Shown here piece by piece: positions 8,217-17,529 of a DNA stretch of 64,000 bases. The first letter of the stretch is position 1. Each line of letters begins with the position of its first letter. The position numbers and the translations under genes were made by a program. Source of the DNA: Dongia_B sp035539215 (GTDB taxonomy: Bacteria > Pseudomonadota > Alphaproteobacteria > Dongiales > Dongiaceae). The DNA lies in contig DATLIX010000091.1 in NCBI GenBank assembly GCA_035539215.1, positions 1 to 64,000 on the forward strand. Reading direction: 5' to 3'. A model generated the notes under the pieces. That model saw only the letters and a list, made by a program, of their open reading frames with translations. It searched no databases and had not been told where the DNA came from.

Positions 8217-9068
8217 TCAACCGGTCGACCATGGCGCTTCCGTCACAATCTTATAAGGATAGTCCGGTTCCTTGTAGCCATGGGCCTTTTGCCGCTTTGG
8301 CAGCCTGACCTTCCGGCGCGGCACCTCCTCATAGGGGATATGCTTCAATACATGCGAGATGATGCTGAGACGCGCGCGCTTCTTATCGTCCGAATGGACG
8401 ACGTACCATGGCGCCCAGGAACTGTCGGTCGCCGCGAACATTTCATCGCGGGCGCGCGAATAATCGTACCAGCGGCTATATGATTTGAGATCCATCGGCG
8501 ACAGCTTCCAGATCTTCCGACCGTCATGGATGCGCGCCTGCAGACGCCGCGCCTGCTCCTTCTCACTGACCTCGAGCCAGTATTTGAGGAGGATGACGCC
8601 CGAATCGATGATGGCCTTCTCGACGGCCGGCGCCATCTGCAGGAAGTGCTGGGCCTGCTCTTCGGTGCAGAACCCCATGACCCGTTCAACGCCGGCGCGG
8701 TTGTACCAGCTGCGGTCGAAGATGACGATTTCGCCGGCCGCCGGCAGATGCCGGATATAGCGCTGGATATACATCTGCGATTTCTCCCGCTCGGTCGGCG
8801 CCGGCAGCGCGACGACGCGGAAAACACGTGGAGAAACGCGCTCCGTAAGGGCCTTGATGACGCCCCCCTTGCCGGCACCATCCCGACCTTCGAACAGGAT
8901 GCAGACCTTCTGGCGGCTTTCGATGGCCCATATCTGCAACTTGACGAGTTCGACATGAAGTCTGGCCAGCTGACGCTGGTAATCCTTCTCGGTCAGTTTG
9001 ACATTTGCCTCTGGACTGTCCGGCTTCGCGGGCATTTTCGACCGCGCCTCCTTCTTGCTCGATCGCAT
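8217..9068 (-). CDS. ppk2: Polyphosphate kinase 2
   Basis: Transfers phosphate between polyphosphate and nucleotides (typically polyP + NDP to NTP for class I), cytosolic. In the 283-residue protein the Walker A is FEGRDGAGKGGVIK near residue 60 and the Walker B IVIFDRSWYNRAGVE near 112. The lid motif region is KEQARRLQARI, and the family segments WKLSPMDLKS and APWYVV follow. Length and a single domain fit class I PPK2. The ATG at 9068 has GGAGG 5 nt upstream. The unknown gene 62 bp upstream on the same strand carries an FNR-type box, so the pair may be co-induced when oxygen runs out, supplying NTPs from stored polyphosphate. Confidence 0.93.
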   Translation of the reverse strand: MRSSKKEARSKMPAKPDSPEANVKLTEKDYQRQLARLHVELVKLQIWAIESRQKVCILFEGRDGAGKGGVIKALTERVSPRVFRVVALPAPTEREKSQMYIQRYIRHLPAAGEIVIFDRSWYNRAGVERVMGFCTEEQAQHFLQMAPAVEKAIIDSGVILLKYWLEVSEKEQARRLQARIHDGRKIWKLSPMDLKSYSRWYDYSRARDEMFAATDSSWAPWYVVHSDDKKRARLSIISHVLKHIPYEEVPRRKVRLPKRQKAHGYKEPDYPYKIVTEAPWSTG

Positions 9069-9130
9069 CTTTTCCTCCCACCTTTAACCGAAGCGGCGAC
9101 AAGCTTCGTAGTCTCGGTACCTTATCGCAT

Positions 9131-9565
9131 TCACCAACTGAGGAAGAGGCCGACCTCACCCGGCATGCCATGGGGATAGTCGAGCACCTGCGCGCGCGCC
9201 TTGTAGCCCAGCGGCTGCAGTTCCTTGAGAAAGAACTCGTGGGCACGCTTGGCGAAGCCCTCCAGCGAATCCGGCCAGTCGGCTTCCAGATTATTGATTC
9301 GGCGCCCCTTGTCATTGCAATAGCTGGCCGGGAACGACAGTACTTGGATTTCGTGGAGCCCCTGCTCCGCCGCGTGCCGGATCGCGGCATTCACCCGCTC
9401 CATGACCTGGGGGTGGACATCGCGGTCCATGAAGGCCTCTTTAAGGTCCTTCTGCGTGCTCTCCTGGCGGCTCATCCGCTCCAGGAGCTCCTTGGCCTTG
9501 GCCATCTCCGCCTGCTCGGTTACGGCCTTGAGCTCCGTCGGTGTCAGCAATTTTCCTGCGCTCAT
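9131..9565 (-). CDS. Conserved-looking protein of unknown function, FNR-box gene
   Basis: A 144-residue soluble protein with a charged helical N-terminal half (about residues 8-60, KAKELLERMSRQESTQKDL) and a C-terminal part with aromatic/Gly-rich strands (VLSFPASYCNDKGRRINN, GYKARAQVLDYPHGMPGEVG). There are no membrane spans or signal peptide. I do not recognise a family. The start at 9565 is fixed by GGAGG 5 nt upstream; longer frames to 9646 would run through the FNR box. It precedes ppk2 by 62 bp and probably shares a transcript with it. The phrase PDSLEGFAKRAHEFFLKEL suggests a C-terminal amphipathic helix before the last strand. Confidence 0.75.
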   Translation of the reverse strand: MSAGKLLTPTELKAVTEQAEMAKAKELLERMSRQESTQKDLKEAFMDRDVHPQVMERVNAAIRHAAEQGLHEIQVLSFPASYCNDKGRRINNLEADWPDSLEGFAKRAHEFFLKELQPLGYKARAQVLDYPHGMPGEVGLFLSW

Positions 9566-9632
9566 CGCAGCCTCCTTCGCAATCTGTCTTCCGGAAATAT
9601 GCATCAATGTAAGCGGTGGGCGATCCCCGGTT

Positions 9633-9646
9633 TTGACCTGCATCAA
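9633..9646 (-). promoter_or_regulatory. FNR/Anr-type box upstream of the 9131-9565 gene and ppk2
   Basis: TTGACCTGCATCAA has the TTGAC-N4-ATCAA pattern. Its centre lies 74 bp upstream of the ATG at 9565, so activation at -41.5 would start the transcript near 9598. The remaining gap to 9831 holds no gene. Confidence 0.72.
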
Positions 9647-9831
9647 GCAACATCCATACCGCGGCCAATCGATTACCGGCCTCTCACCCGCCTTGCCGGT
9701 TAACGCGGCCGGTCATTTGACTTCGGGGACCCCATGGCCTCGGATGCCGCCGATGGATTTTAGCAGCTTTTCCGCCCCCTCGGTAACACCCGTTCTCCCA
9801 GCGCCACATCATGACCGACCTGCCGCGCGGC

Positions 9832-12800
9832 TCAGGACACAGCCGTCTGCAGCGCGTCTCCCGCCGGCCGCGCTGCTTCGGGGTTGTGCGTCTCCTTGAT
9901 TCTGAACCAGGCAACATAGAGGGCGGGCAGGAACAGCATGGTCAGCAGCGTGGCTCCGGTTAGGCCGCCGACGATCGCATAGGCCATGGGGCCCCAGAAA
10001 ACATCATGCATGATCGGGATCATGCCGAGAATGGCCGCGGCCGCCGTCAGCATGATCGGCCGCAGGCGATGGTCCGCGGCATCAATCACGGCATCCCAGC
10101 CCGATTTCCCGGCAGCCCGAAAATGCTCGATCTGGTCGATCAGGATGACGGAATTGCGGATGATCATGCCAATCAAGGCGATGATGCCGAGAATCGAGAC
10201 AAATCCCATGGGTGTGTGCGTGAGCAGCAAGGCCACGACCACGCCGATCACGCCCAAGGGCGCGACGCTGAGGACGAGAAACAGGCGCTGGAAGCTCTGC
10301 AGCTGAAACATGAGGACGACCAGCATCAACAGCGCCATCAGCGGCAGTTGCGCGACGATCGATGCATTGGCCTTGGCGCTGCTCTCGACGGTGCCGCCTT
10401 CGACGATCTGCACGCCCGGCGGCAATGTCTTTCTCAATGCGTCGATGTCGGCCGCATTCATGGCATAGGCGGTCGGCGGCTGAATCCCCGGTACGACGTC
10501 GGCCTGGACCGTGATCGTCGGCAAACGGTCGCGGCGCCACATGTAACCTTCGCTCAGCGTGTATTCGATGGTGGCAAGCTGGGCCAGCGGAGTTGATCGC
10601 CCACCGCCGAGGCTGAGCTGCAGGTTCTGCAGGGATTTCAGCGAAAGCCGTTCGTCCTCCGGCGCCCGCGCCACCACATCGATCAGATAAATCGAATCGC
10701 GGATCTGGGTCACCGTTACCCCGGACAGGATCATGTTGAGGGCCCGGGAGACCTCCTCCGAGCTCAGCCCCGCCTTGCGTACGGCGTCCTGGTTGACGGC
10801 AAGACGAATGGTCTTAGTCTTTTCACCCCAGTCGAAGTTGACCAGTGAGGTATAGGGCGACGCCCGCAGGATCCGCGCCAGCCGGTCGGCCGCTGCCCGC
10901 ACCTGATCGGTCGTTTCCGCGCTGACCCGATATTGCACCGGCCAGCCGACAGGCGGGCCCAGTTCCAGGCGGGAGACGCGGCCGGTTACCTCCGGAAAGT
11001 CGGCGTCGAGCGCCTTACTCAGCTTTTCGAGCAGCGCATCGCGTTCTGCCAATCCTTTGGCGACAATGACGAACTGGGCGAGAAAGCTGTTATCCAGCTG
11101 CACGTCGAGCGGCAGGTAGAAGCGGATTGCGCCACCCCCGACATAGCTCGAATAGCGTTCGATCGTCGGATCGCCTTCGAGGAGCTTAGTGAAACGCGCC
11201 GCTTCCGACCGGGCAGCGAAAATCGAGGCATTCTTGTTCAAGGTCATGGTGACCAGAAGCTCCGGCCGATCGGAGGCCGGGAAGAACTGCTGCTGCACAT
11301 ATTTAGTGGCATAGAGCGACAGGCCGAAGAGAACCAGCGTCACGACGATGGTGACATATCTGAAGCGCATACAGGCAACGATCATCACGCGGAAGATACG
11401 ATTGAGAATACTCTGCTTCTTCTTCCCCTCTCCATGCTTGCTTTTCAGCTTGGCCGGCAGCACGAAGACACCGATCAGCGGCGAGAAAACGACCGCCACG
11501 ATCCAGGATATCAGCAAAGCGATCAGCACGACGGAAAACAGCGAAAAGCAGTACTGGCCCACCCCGCTACGCGCAAAGCCGATCGGCAGGAAGCCGAATG
11601 CGGTCACCAGCGTGCCGGTCAGCATGGGAAAGGCGACGGAGGTATAGGCAAAGGTCGCCGCCTTGGCTTTGTCATAGCCTTCTTCGATCTTGGCGATCAT
11701 CATTTCGACGGTGATCATGGCGTCGTCGACCAGGAGTCCGAGCGCGATGATCAGCGCGCCGAGCGAGATACGCTGCAAGCTCGTGCCCATCATCTCCATG
11801 CCAAGGAACACAATGGCGAGCACCAGCGGAATGCTGCAGGCAACGACCAGCCCGGCCCTCAGTCCAAGGCTGATGAAGCTGACGCCAAGAACGATGACCA
11901 CGGCTTCTTTCAGGGCCTTGGTGAAACCGCCAATCGCCTCCGACACGACTTGCGGCTGATCCGAGACCAGCGACAGATCGAGACCGATCGGAAAGCGCTG
12001 CTCGATGCCGGCGGCGATCTTTTTCAAGTCTTCGCCCATGCGTAAAACATTGCCGCCGGCACGCATCGAGATGCCGAGGCCGACGGCCTGGCGTCCGTTT
12101 ACCTGAAACAATTTTTGCGGCGGATCGGCATAGCCGTGCTGGACAAGCGCGATCTCATTGAGCTTGTAGAAGCGTCCATTGATGAAAAGATTGATCTGCT
12201 TCAGGCTATTGGCGGAAACTAGCGCGCCGGAAACCTCAACCAGATATTCCTCCTTGTCGGTGTGCATGACACCCGCCGGCACCACCACATTCTGGTTTGC
12301 AATCGCCGTCAGGACATCATTCAAGTTGAGTTGCAATGCTGCGAGCTTCTTCGGCGAGATGGTAAGGTAAAATTTTTCATCTTGGGCGCCGAAGATATCG
12401 ACCTTGGCTACATCGGGTTGCGCCAGGAAAGACGTGCGCGCCTGTTCGGCGAAGTCACGCACCTCGCGTAGCGAGAATCCATCGAAGGTCAGGCCGTAGA
12501 TCACGCCATAGACATCCCCGAACTCGTCATTGAAATAGGGGCCTTGGGTGCCTGACGGCAGGGTGGCATGGATGTCGGCGACCTTCTTGCGCACCTGATA
12601 CCAGATATCGCCAAGCACCTTCGGGTTGGTCGAATCAAGAACGTTGACATAGACAACGGATTCGCCGGGCTTGGTGTAACTCTTCAGATAATCGAGACTG
12701 GGCGTCTCCTGAAGCTTCTTCTCCAGCCGATCGGTCACCTGCGCCATCATGTCGGCCGTGGTCGCGCCCGGCCATAGGGTCTTTACCACCATGGTGTTGA

Positions 12801-12933
12801 CAGCGAAGGCCGGATCCTCCTCGCGGCCCAGCCGCAGATATGAATCGACGCCTGCGGCGGCACAGACGATCATGAAGAAGACGACCAGAGAGCGATGCCG
12901 GAGCGCCCAGTCGGAGAGATTGAATCCCGTCAT
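9832..12933 (-). CDS. RND efflux permease (AcrB/TriC-like)
   Basis: A 1033-residue inner-membrane proton-driven efflux permease of the HAE1/RND superfamily. It starts with a short N-terminal segment and TM1 (HRSLVVFFMIVCAAAG), then a periplasmic porter domain with LWPGATTADMM. The TM4 proton-relay segment LGLLVDDAMITVEMM near residue 400 has the conserved Asp pair, and a second repeat begins near residue 525 (RYVTIVVTLVLFG). The GIIALIGMIIRNSVILIDQIE segment near residue 920 is typical of the C-terminal half. It overlaps the adaptor gene by 4 bp (ATGA). Residues resemble the TriC/MexK branch. No outer-membrane channel gene is present nearby, so it probably uses a shared TolC-type partner. Substrate is not predictable; the position behind the arc operon permits read-through expression. 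Confidence 0.93.
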   Translation of the reverse strand: MTGFNLSDWALRHRSLVVFFMIVCAAAGVDSYLRLGREEDPAFAVNTMVVKTLWPGATTADMMAQVTDRLEKKLQETPSLDYLKSYTKPGESVVYVNVLDSTNPKVLGDIWYQVRKKVADIHATLPSGTQGPYFNDEFGDVYGVIYGLTFDGFSLREVRDFAEQARTSFLAQPDVAKVDIFGAQDEKFYLTISPKKLAALQLNLNDVLTAIANQNVVVPAGVMHTDKEEYLVEVSGALVSANSLKQINLFINGRFYKLNEIALVQHGYADPPQKLFQVNGRQAVGLGISMRAGGNVLRMGEDLKKIAAGIEQRFPIGLDLSLVSDQPQVVSEAIGGFTKALKEAVVIVLGVSFISLGLRAGLVVACSIPLVLAIVFLGMEMMGTSLQRISLGALIIALGLLVDDAMITVEMMIAKIEEGYDKAKAATFAYTSVAFPMLTGTLVTAFGFLPIGFARSGVGQYCFSLFSVVLIALLISWIVAVVFSPLIGVFVLPAKLKSKHGEGKKKQSILNRIFRVMIVACMRFRYVTIVVTLVLFGLSLYATKYVQQQFFPASDRPELLVTMTLNKNASIFAARSEAARFTKLLEGDPTIERYSSYVGGGAIRFYLPLDVQLDNSFLAQFVIVAKGLAERDALLEKLSKALDADFPEVTGRVSRLELGPPVGWPVQYRVSAETTDQVRAAADRLARILRASPYTSLVNFDWGEKTKTIRLAVNQDAVRKAGLSSEEVSRALNMILSGVTVTQIRDSIYLIDVVARAPEDERLSLKSLQNLQLSLGGGRSTPLAQLATIEYTLSEGYMWRRDRLPTITVQADVVPGIQPPTAYAMNAADIDALRKTLPPGVQIVEGGTVESSAKANASIVAQLPLMALLMLVVLMFQLQSFQRLFLVLSVAPLGVIGVVVALLLTHTPMGFVSILGIIALIGMIIRNSVILIDQIEHFRAAGKSGWDAVIDAADHRLRPIMLTAAAAILGMIPIMHDVFWGPMAYAIVGGLTGATLLTMLFLPALYVAWFRIKETHNPEAARPAGDALQTAVS

Positions 12934-14027
12934 TGCGCTGTCTCCGCCGGAAGGGAGACCTTCTCGCCATCGGCAAGCCAGTTGACGCCTGCGGTGACGA
13001 CGATATCGCCGTCTTTCAATCCGTCGGAGATGGTGACGGTGTCGGGATCGAAGCGGGCAACCTTCACCGCCCGGTTGCGCACCATTGTCTGGCCGCCTTC
13101 AGCGGTCACGACCCATACCGCCGGCTCTTTTTCCGACTGCAGCAGCGCCGTGGTCGGTATGATGGCCACCACGTCTCCCTTCAAGTCGACACTGCCGGTC
13201 ACGACGGCCCCGAGACGCATGGCATCGGGCGGCTCCAGTAGCGCCACCTTGATCGTATAGGTGCCGGTCACCGGATCCGCTGTCGGCGAGATCTCTCGGA
13301 TCGTGCCATCGGTGGCGATCGTGGGGTCGGATTGCAGGGCGACATGCACCACCGGCACGCGGTCGATGAAGGTAACGGCACGCTCGCCAAGTGAGAACAC
13401 CGCCTCTCGTGCATCGAGCTGAGAAATCTGCACGATCATCTGACCGGCATTGACCACCTGCCCCGGATCGGCGCCGGTGGCCGTGATGGCGCCGTCCGTA
13501 TCGGCCGCCAGAGTGGTATATTTAACTTGATCTTGTGCCAGGCGCAGATTGGCGTTGGCCTCCTGCAGCTTGGCCTGGGCCACATTGAGGCCGCGCAATG
13601 CCTTGTCGTAATCCGCCTGCGTCGAGAATCCGTCTTTCAGCAGCGTGCGAAGCCGCGCCTCTTGCGGCACTGCCTGGGCAATTTCGCTCTGCGCGGCAGT
13701 GACCTGCGACTGACTGGCGGTCAGTTTATTCTTGTAGTCGGTGGCATCGAGCAAAGCGAGGACGTCACCCTTCTTCACCGTCATGCCGATATCGGCGCGC
13801 CGCTCGATCAGCCTGCCGCCGACCAGAAACCCAACCTGTGCATTATAGCGCGACTGGATGACCCCGCTGGCATGACCGCCCATGCCAGACTCCTCCAGAT
13901 GGATCTTGACGACGCGCACGCTGCGCGGTGGTGGGGGTGCCTGTTCTTCCTTTGAACAGGCCGCGAGTGCCAAGATGATCGATGCAGCAAGGACCAGGAT
14001 GCAGCGGTGGGCAAGGTTCGCTTTCAT
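12930..14027 (-). CDS. RND periplasmic adaptor lipoprotein
   Basis: A 365-residue membrane-fusion protein linking the RND permease to an outer-membrane channel. The N-terminus MKANLAHRC followed by a hydrophobic stretch and LALAAC predicts a lipoprotein with Cys24 as the lipidation site. The order is beta-barrel/lipoyl half (VGGRLIERRADIGMTVKKGD), an alpha-helical hairpin (about residues 95-165), the second lipoyl half (DGAITATGADPGQVV) and the membrane-proximal domain. The start at 14027 follows AGGGGG; a longer frame to 14102 is unlikely because it would bury the signal peptide. It is coupled to the permease gene by a 4-bp overlap. The spacer to arcC (14028-14179) shows no gene. Confidence 0.9.
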   Translation of the reverse strand: MKANLAHRCILVLAASIILALAACSKEEQAPPPPRSVRVVKIHLEESGMGGHASGVIQSRYNAQVGFLVGGRLIERRADIGMTVKKGDVLALLDATDYKNKLTASQSQVTAAQSEIAQAVPQEARLRTLLKDGFSTQADYDKALRGLNVAQAKLQEANANLRLAQDQVKYTTLAADTDGAITATGADPGQVVNAGQMIVQISQLDAREAVFSLGERAVTFIDRVPVVHVALQSDPTIATDGTIREISPTADPVTGTYTIKVALLEPPDAMRLGAVVTGSVDLKGDVVAIIPTTALLQSEKEPAVWVVTAEGGQTMVRNRAVKVARFDPDTVTISDGLKDGDIVVTAGVNWLADGEKVSLPAETAQ

Positions 14028-14179
14028 TACGCAACCCCCTTTCCAGAGGCGCCGGTAGCGGCCCTCTCGGTCACCCCAATTGTCAATCAGGCGTCGCGGC
14101 AACGCCCCCTTACCTGCCTATCGTCATGGCCCCTTCAAGTCCGAACCAACTGCATCTCTCAATTGAACTTACGCCCAGT

Positions 14180-15115
14180 TCAGGGTCGCGCCCAAGTCAA
14201 ACCGGTCGCCGAAGCCGAGATTGTGGTGCCTGCGCGCCCCTTGAGGATATCCGGCAGGTCCTTCAGCGCGCCGATCGCCGCAACTTTACCGGTCGCCTCG
14301 GCAAAGCGGCAGGCCGCATCGACCTTCGGCCCCATAGAGCCGGCTGGGAACGGGAAGGCACGCATGTCTTTGGGTGTCGCGGCACGTATCGCCTTCGCGG
14401 TCGGCTTGCCCCAGTCGATAAAGACCGCGTCGACATCGGTCGCCATGACGAAAAGGTCCGCTTCCAATTCGCGTGCCAGCAGTTCCGAGCATAGATCCTT
14501 GTCGATCACCGCCTCGATCCCGCGTAGTTGCCGGTTTGCCTCGTAGACGGTGGGAATGCCGCCCCCACCCGCGGCGATGACGACGGTACCGCGCTCCAGC
14601 AGCCAGCGGATCGGCCGAAGCTCGAAAATTCGCTTCGGCAAGGGCGAGGCAACCACACGGCGCCATTTTTGCCCATCCTGCTTGATCGACCAGCCCTTAT
14701 CGGCGGCAAGACGCCGGGCCTCCGGCTCGTCGTAAACCGGGCCGATGAATTTTGTCGGGTCCTTGAAACCGGGATCGTCACCGTCGACCTCGACCATGGT
14801 CAGGATGGTGGCGAAAGGCACTTCAAACGGCAGGAGATTGCCCAGCTCCTGCTCGATCATATAGCCGATCATGCCCTCGGTTTCGGCCCCCAGCACATCC
14901 AGCGGATAGGCCTCGTCCGGCTTATAGGCATTGCCTTGAAGCGCCAGCAAGCCGACCTGGGGCCCGTTGCCATGGGTGACCAGCAGCTCGTTTCCGGGCT
15001 GGATGGCCGCCAAAGCCGTTGCCGCAACCCGGACATTGGCGCGCTGCGCCTCCGCCGTCAGAGGCTCGCCCCGCCGCAGCAGGGCATTGCCGCCAAGTGC
15101 CACGACAATGCGCAT
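14180..15115 (-). CDS. arcC: Carbamate kinase
   Basis: Third enzyme of the arginine deiminase pathway: carbamoyl phosphate + ADP to ATP + carbamate. The 311-residue amino-acid-kinase fold shows VALGGNALLRRGEP at the N-terminus, LLVTHGNGPQVGLL, DVLGAETEGMIGYMIEQEL, IAAGGGGIPTV and VIDKDLCSELLA, and the glycine-rich GSMGPKVDAACRF, all family hallmarks. The ATG at 15115 lies behind GGAAGG. It is last of arcD-arcA-arcB-arcC; 62 bp separate it from arcB. Downstream, the RND pump genes follow on the same strand after 152 bp. Confidence 0.96.
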   Translation of the reverse strand: MRIVVALGGNALLRRGEPLTAEAQRANVRVAATALAAIQPGNELLVTHGNGPQVGLLALQGNAYKPDEAYPLDVLGAETEGMIGYMIEQELGNLLPFEVPFATILTMVEVDGDDPGFKDPTKFIGPVYDEPEARRLAADKGWSIKQDGQKWRRVVASPLPKRIFELRPIRWLLERGTVVIAAGGGGIPTVYEANRQLRGIEAVIDKDLCSELLARELEADLFVMATDVDAVFIDWGKPTAKAIRAATPKDMRAFPFPAGSMGPKVDAACRFAEATGKVAAIGALKDLPDILKGRAGTTISASATGLTWARP

Positions 15116-15177
15116 GTTTCTCACCTTCCCGCTATCTGTCGCCCTGGCCCGGTATTCTGGCACCGATCCGCCCCGCC

Positions 15178-16179
15178 TCAATCACCCAATGTGGCGACAA
15201 GAATGGCTTTGATCGTATGCATGCGGTTCTCGGCCTGTTCGAAGGCGATGTTCATTTCGGATTCGAAAACCTCGTCCGTCACCTCCATCGCGGTCAGGCC
15301 GAAATGCTCATGGATGTCCTGGCCGACCTTGGTCTCGAGATTATGGAAGGCCGGCAGGCAATGCATGAATTTGACCCGCGGATTGCCGGCGGCCTTCATC
15401 AACTCGGCATTCACCTGGTAGGGGCGCAACAGCTTGATGCGCTCGGCCCAGACATCCTTAGGCTCGCCCATCGACACCCAGACATCGGTATGAACGAAGT
15501 CGGCACCGGCCACGGCCTTCTTCGGATCGTCGGTCAACGTCAGCTTGGCGCCGGATTTCGCTTCCAACGCCCGCGCGATCTTCAGATATTCCTCCGCCGG
15601 CCAGAGCTCTTTCGGCCCGCAGAGACGGACATCCATCCCCATGAGACAGCCGACGATCATCAGCGAGTGCCCCATATTGGACCGCGTATCGCCAACATAG
15701 GCATATTTGATCTCGTGGACCGGCCGGTCGCTATGTTCGCGCATGGTCATGACGTCGGCCAGCATCTGGGTCGGGTGATATTCGTCGGTCAAGCCGTTAT
15801 AGACGGGAACGCCAGCATATTTGGCGATATCCTCGACCGCCGCCTGGGAGAAGCCGCGGAACTCGATGGCGTCATACATGCGGCCAAGCACGCGCGCGGT
15901 ATCCTTGACCGATTCCTTATGCCCGATCTGCGAACCCGACGGGTCAAGATAAGTGACATGGGCGCCCTGGTCATGGCAGGCGACCTCGAAGGCGCAGCGC
16001 GTGCGGGTGGAGGTCTTTTCGAAGATCAGGACGATTTCCTTGCCCTTCAGATGCTCCTGCTCGGTGCGGGAATATTTGGCGCGCTTGAGGTCGCGCGCGA
16101 GATCCAGCAGGTATTGAAACTCACGCTGCGTATAATCCTGCACGGTAAGAAGGGAGCGGTTGCGTAGATTAAGGCTCAT
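15178..16179 (-). CDS. arcB: Ornithine carbamoyltransferase (catabolic type by context)
   Basis: Phosphorolysis of citrulline to ornithine and carbamoyl phosphate in the ADI pathway. The 333-residue protein has the carbamoyl-phosphate motif EKTSTRTRCAFE near residue 56, SGSQIGHKESVKDTARVL, the ornithine-binding HTDVWVSMGE, and HCLPAFHN near residue 270. The length matches catabolic-type OTCs. The ATG at 16179 has AAGGA 8 nt upstream; a longer frame to 16251 would overlap arcA. Anabolic ArgF cannot be told apart by motifs alone, but the arcDABC setting is decisive. Confidence 0.95.
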   Translation of the reverse strand: MSLNLRNRSLLTVQDYTQREFQYLLDLARDLKRAKYSRTEQEHLKGKEIVLIFEKTSTRTRCAFEVACHDQGAHVTYLDPSGSQIGHKESVKDTARVLGRMYDAIEFRGFSQAAVEDIAKYAGVPVYNGLTDEYHPTQMLADVMTMREHSDRPVHEIKYAYVGDTRSNMGHSLMIVGCLMGMDVRLCGPKELWPAEEYLKIARALEAKSGAKLTLTDDPKKAVAGADFVHTDVWVSMGEPKDVWAERIKLLRPYQVNAELMKAAGNPRVKFMHCLPAFHNLETKVGQDIHEHFGLTAMEVTDEVFESEMNIAFEQAENRMHTIKAILVATLGD

Positions 16180-16211
16180 GATCGATATCCTTCCGAAGGA
16201 ATATGCAGGTC

Positions 16212-17441
16212 TCAATAGGCCGGTTCGCGCCAGATCGGGCAGGTCATGCAATGACCGCCGCCACGTCCCCGGCCGAGCTCTGCGCCGCGGATGGTGATGA
16301 CTTCGATCCCGGCCTTTCGCAGCAATGTGTTGGTATGCGTATTGCGATCATAGGCAACGACGACACCCGGCTCCAGCGCGACGACGTTGTTGCCGTCATC
16401 CCACTGCTCGCGCTCCGCTTCCCAGGCATCGCCGCCCGTCTGCACGACATGCAGCTTTTTCATGCCGAGGGCCTGGGCCACGACATCCAGCATCGGCCCC
16501 TTGTCCTTGTGAATTTCCATGCCGCCCTCGCCATCGGTCGGGCGCCAGCTGTAGCATTGGATTTCCTCGACCACCTCGTGGAAGACGGTACAGATGTCAT
16601 GGTTGCAGAAGCTGAAGACGGTATCCAAGTGCATCGCCGACCGGCTCTTCGGCATATTGCAGGCGATCACCCGGGTCGCCGCGCCATTGGCGAAAAGCTG
16701 CCGGGTCACCTGGCTGACGGCCTGCCGCGTCGTGCGCTCGCCCATGCCGATCAAGACGACACCTTTGCCGATCGGCATGACGTCGCCACCTTCGAGGGTC
16801 GCAGCCCCGAAATCCTCGTCCGAATCGCCGAACCAGAATTTGAAGTCGCCGCCTTTGAATGTCGGATGGAATTTGTAGACGGCACGCTGCAACAGCGATT
16901 CCGGTTTGCGCGCCGGCCAATACATCGGGCTGCAGACGACGCCGCCATAGATCCAGCAGGAGGAATCGCGCTGGAACAAAGCGTTCGGCAGAGGCGGTAT
17001 CAGGAACGAGGTGCCGCCCACGGCTTCGGCGAGCATCCGCTGGCTCTCGCTCGCGGGGACATCCTGTATTGCCAGACCGCCAATCAGAAAACGCGCCAGA
17101 TCTGCACCGGACAGCGATTCGAGCCAGGGACGCAACACGGTAGCCGTACCGGGTCCTACCGTATTGGCAGTCACCCGGTGGTCAAGAACGAAGGCCCGGG
17201 CGATCGGGTCTGACAACGTCTCGCCCAGCAGAACGGGAAAATCGAGTACTTCCACGCCACGTTCCTGCATCTTGATGACGAAGTCGTAATGATCCTTCCT
17301 TGCCTCCTGAACCCAAATGACGTCGTCAAACAGCAGATCATGGCAATTGCCGGGCGTCAGCCGCTCATGGGCGAGGCCGGGCGGACAGACCATCACGGTC
17401 TTCAGTTTGCCGATTTCCGAATGCACGCCGAATGTGCGCAT
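16212..17441 (-). CDS. arcA: Arginine deiminase
   Basis: Hydrolyses arginine to citrulline and ammonia, the entry step of the ADI pathway. The 409-residue guanidino-modifying enzyme has the N-terminal FGVHSEIGKLKTVMV, LPNALFQRDSS, TLEGGDVMPIG, the catalytic His region SAMHLDTVFSF, and the C-terminal nucleophile segment GGGHCMTCPI with the catalytic Cys. It lies 32 bp upstream of arcB and 88 bp downstream of arcD. The start at 17441 follows GGAGAGAC. Together with the FNR box before arcD this predicts arginine fermentation under oxygen limitation. Confidence 0.97.
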   Translation of the reverse strand: MRTFGVHSEIGKLKTVMVCPPGLAHERLTPGNCHDLLFDDVIWVQEARKDHYDFVIKMQERGVEVLDFPVLLGETLSDPIARAFVLDHRVTANTVGPGTATVLRPWLESLSGADLARFLIGGLAIQDVPASESQRMLAEAVGGTSFLIPPLPNALFQRDSSCWIYGGVVCSPMYWPARKPESLLQRAVYKFHPTFKGGDFKFWFGDSDEDFGAATLEGGDVMPIGKGVVLIGMGERTTRQAVSQVTRQLFANGAATRVIACNMPKSRSAMHLDTVFSFCNHDICTVFHEVVEEIQCYSWRPTDGEGGMEIHKDKGPMLDVVAQALGMKKLHVVQTGGDAWEAEREQWDDGNNVVALEPGVVVAYDRNTHTNTLLRKAGIEVITIRGAELGRGRGGGHCMTCPIWREPAY

Positions 17442-17529
17442 GAGGTGTCTCTCCTTCTTCGTGCGACGACGGATCGCCGTCAGATGCCGCGGGCTTATTG
17501 CGTCAGAACGACGATCGCATCAGCAGCGA

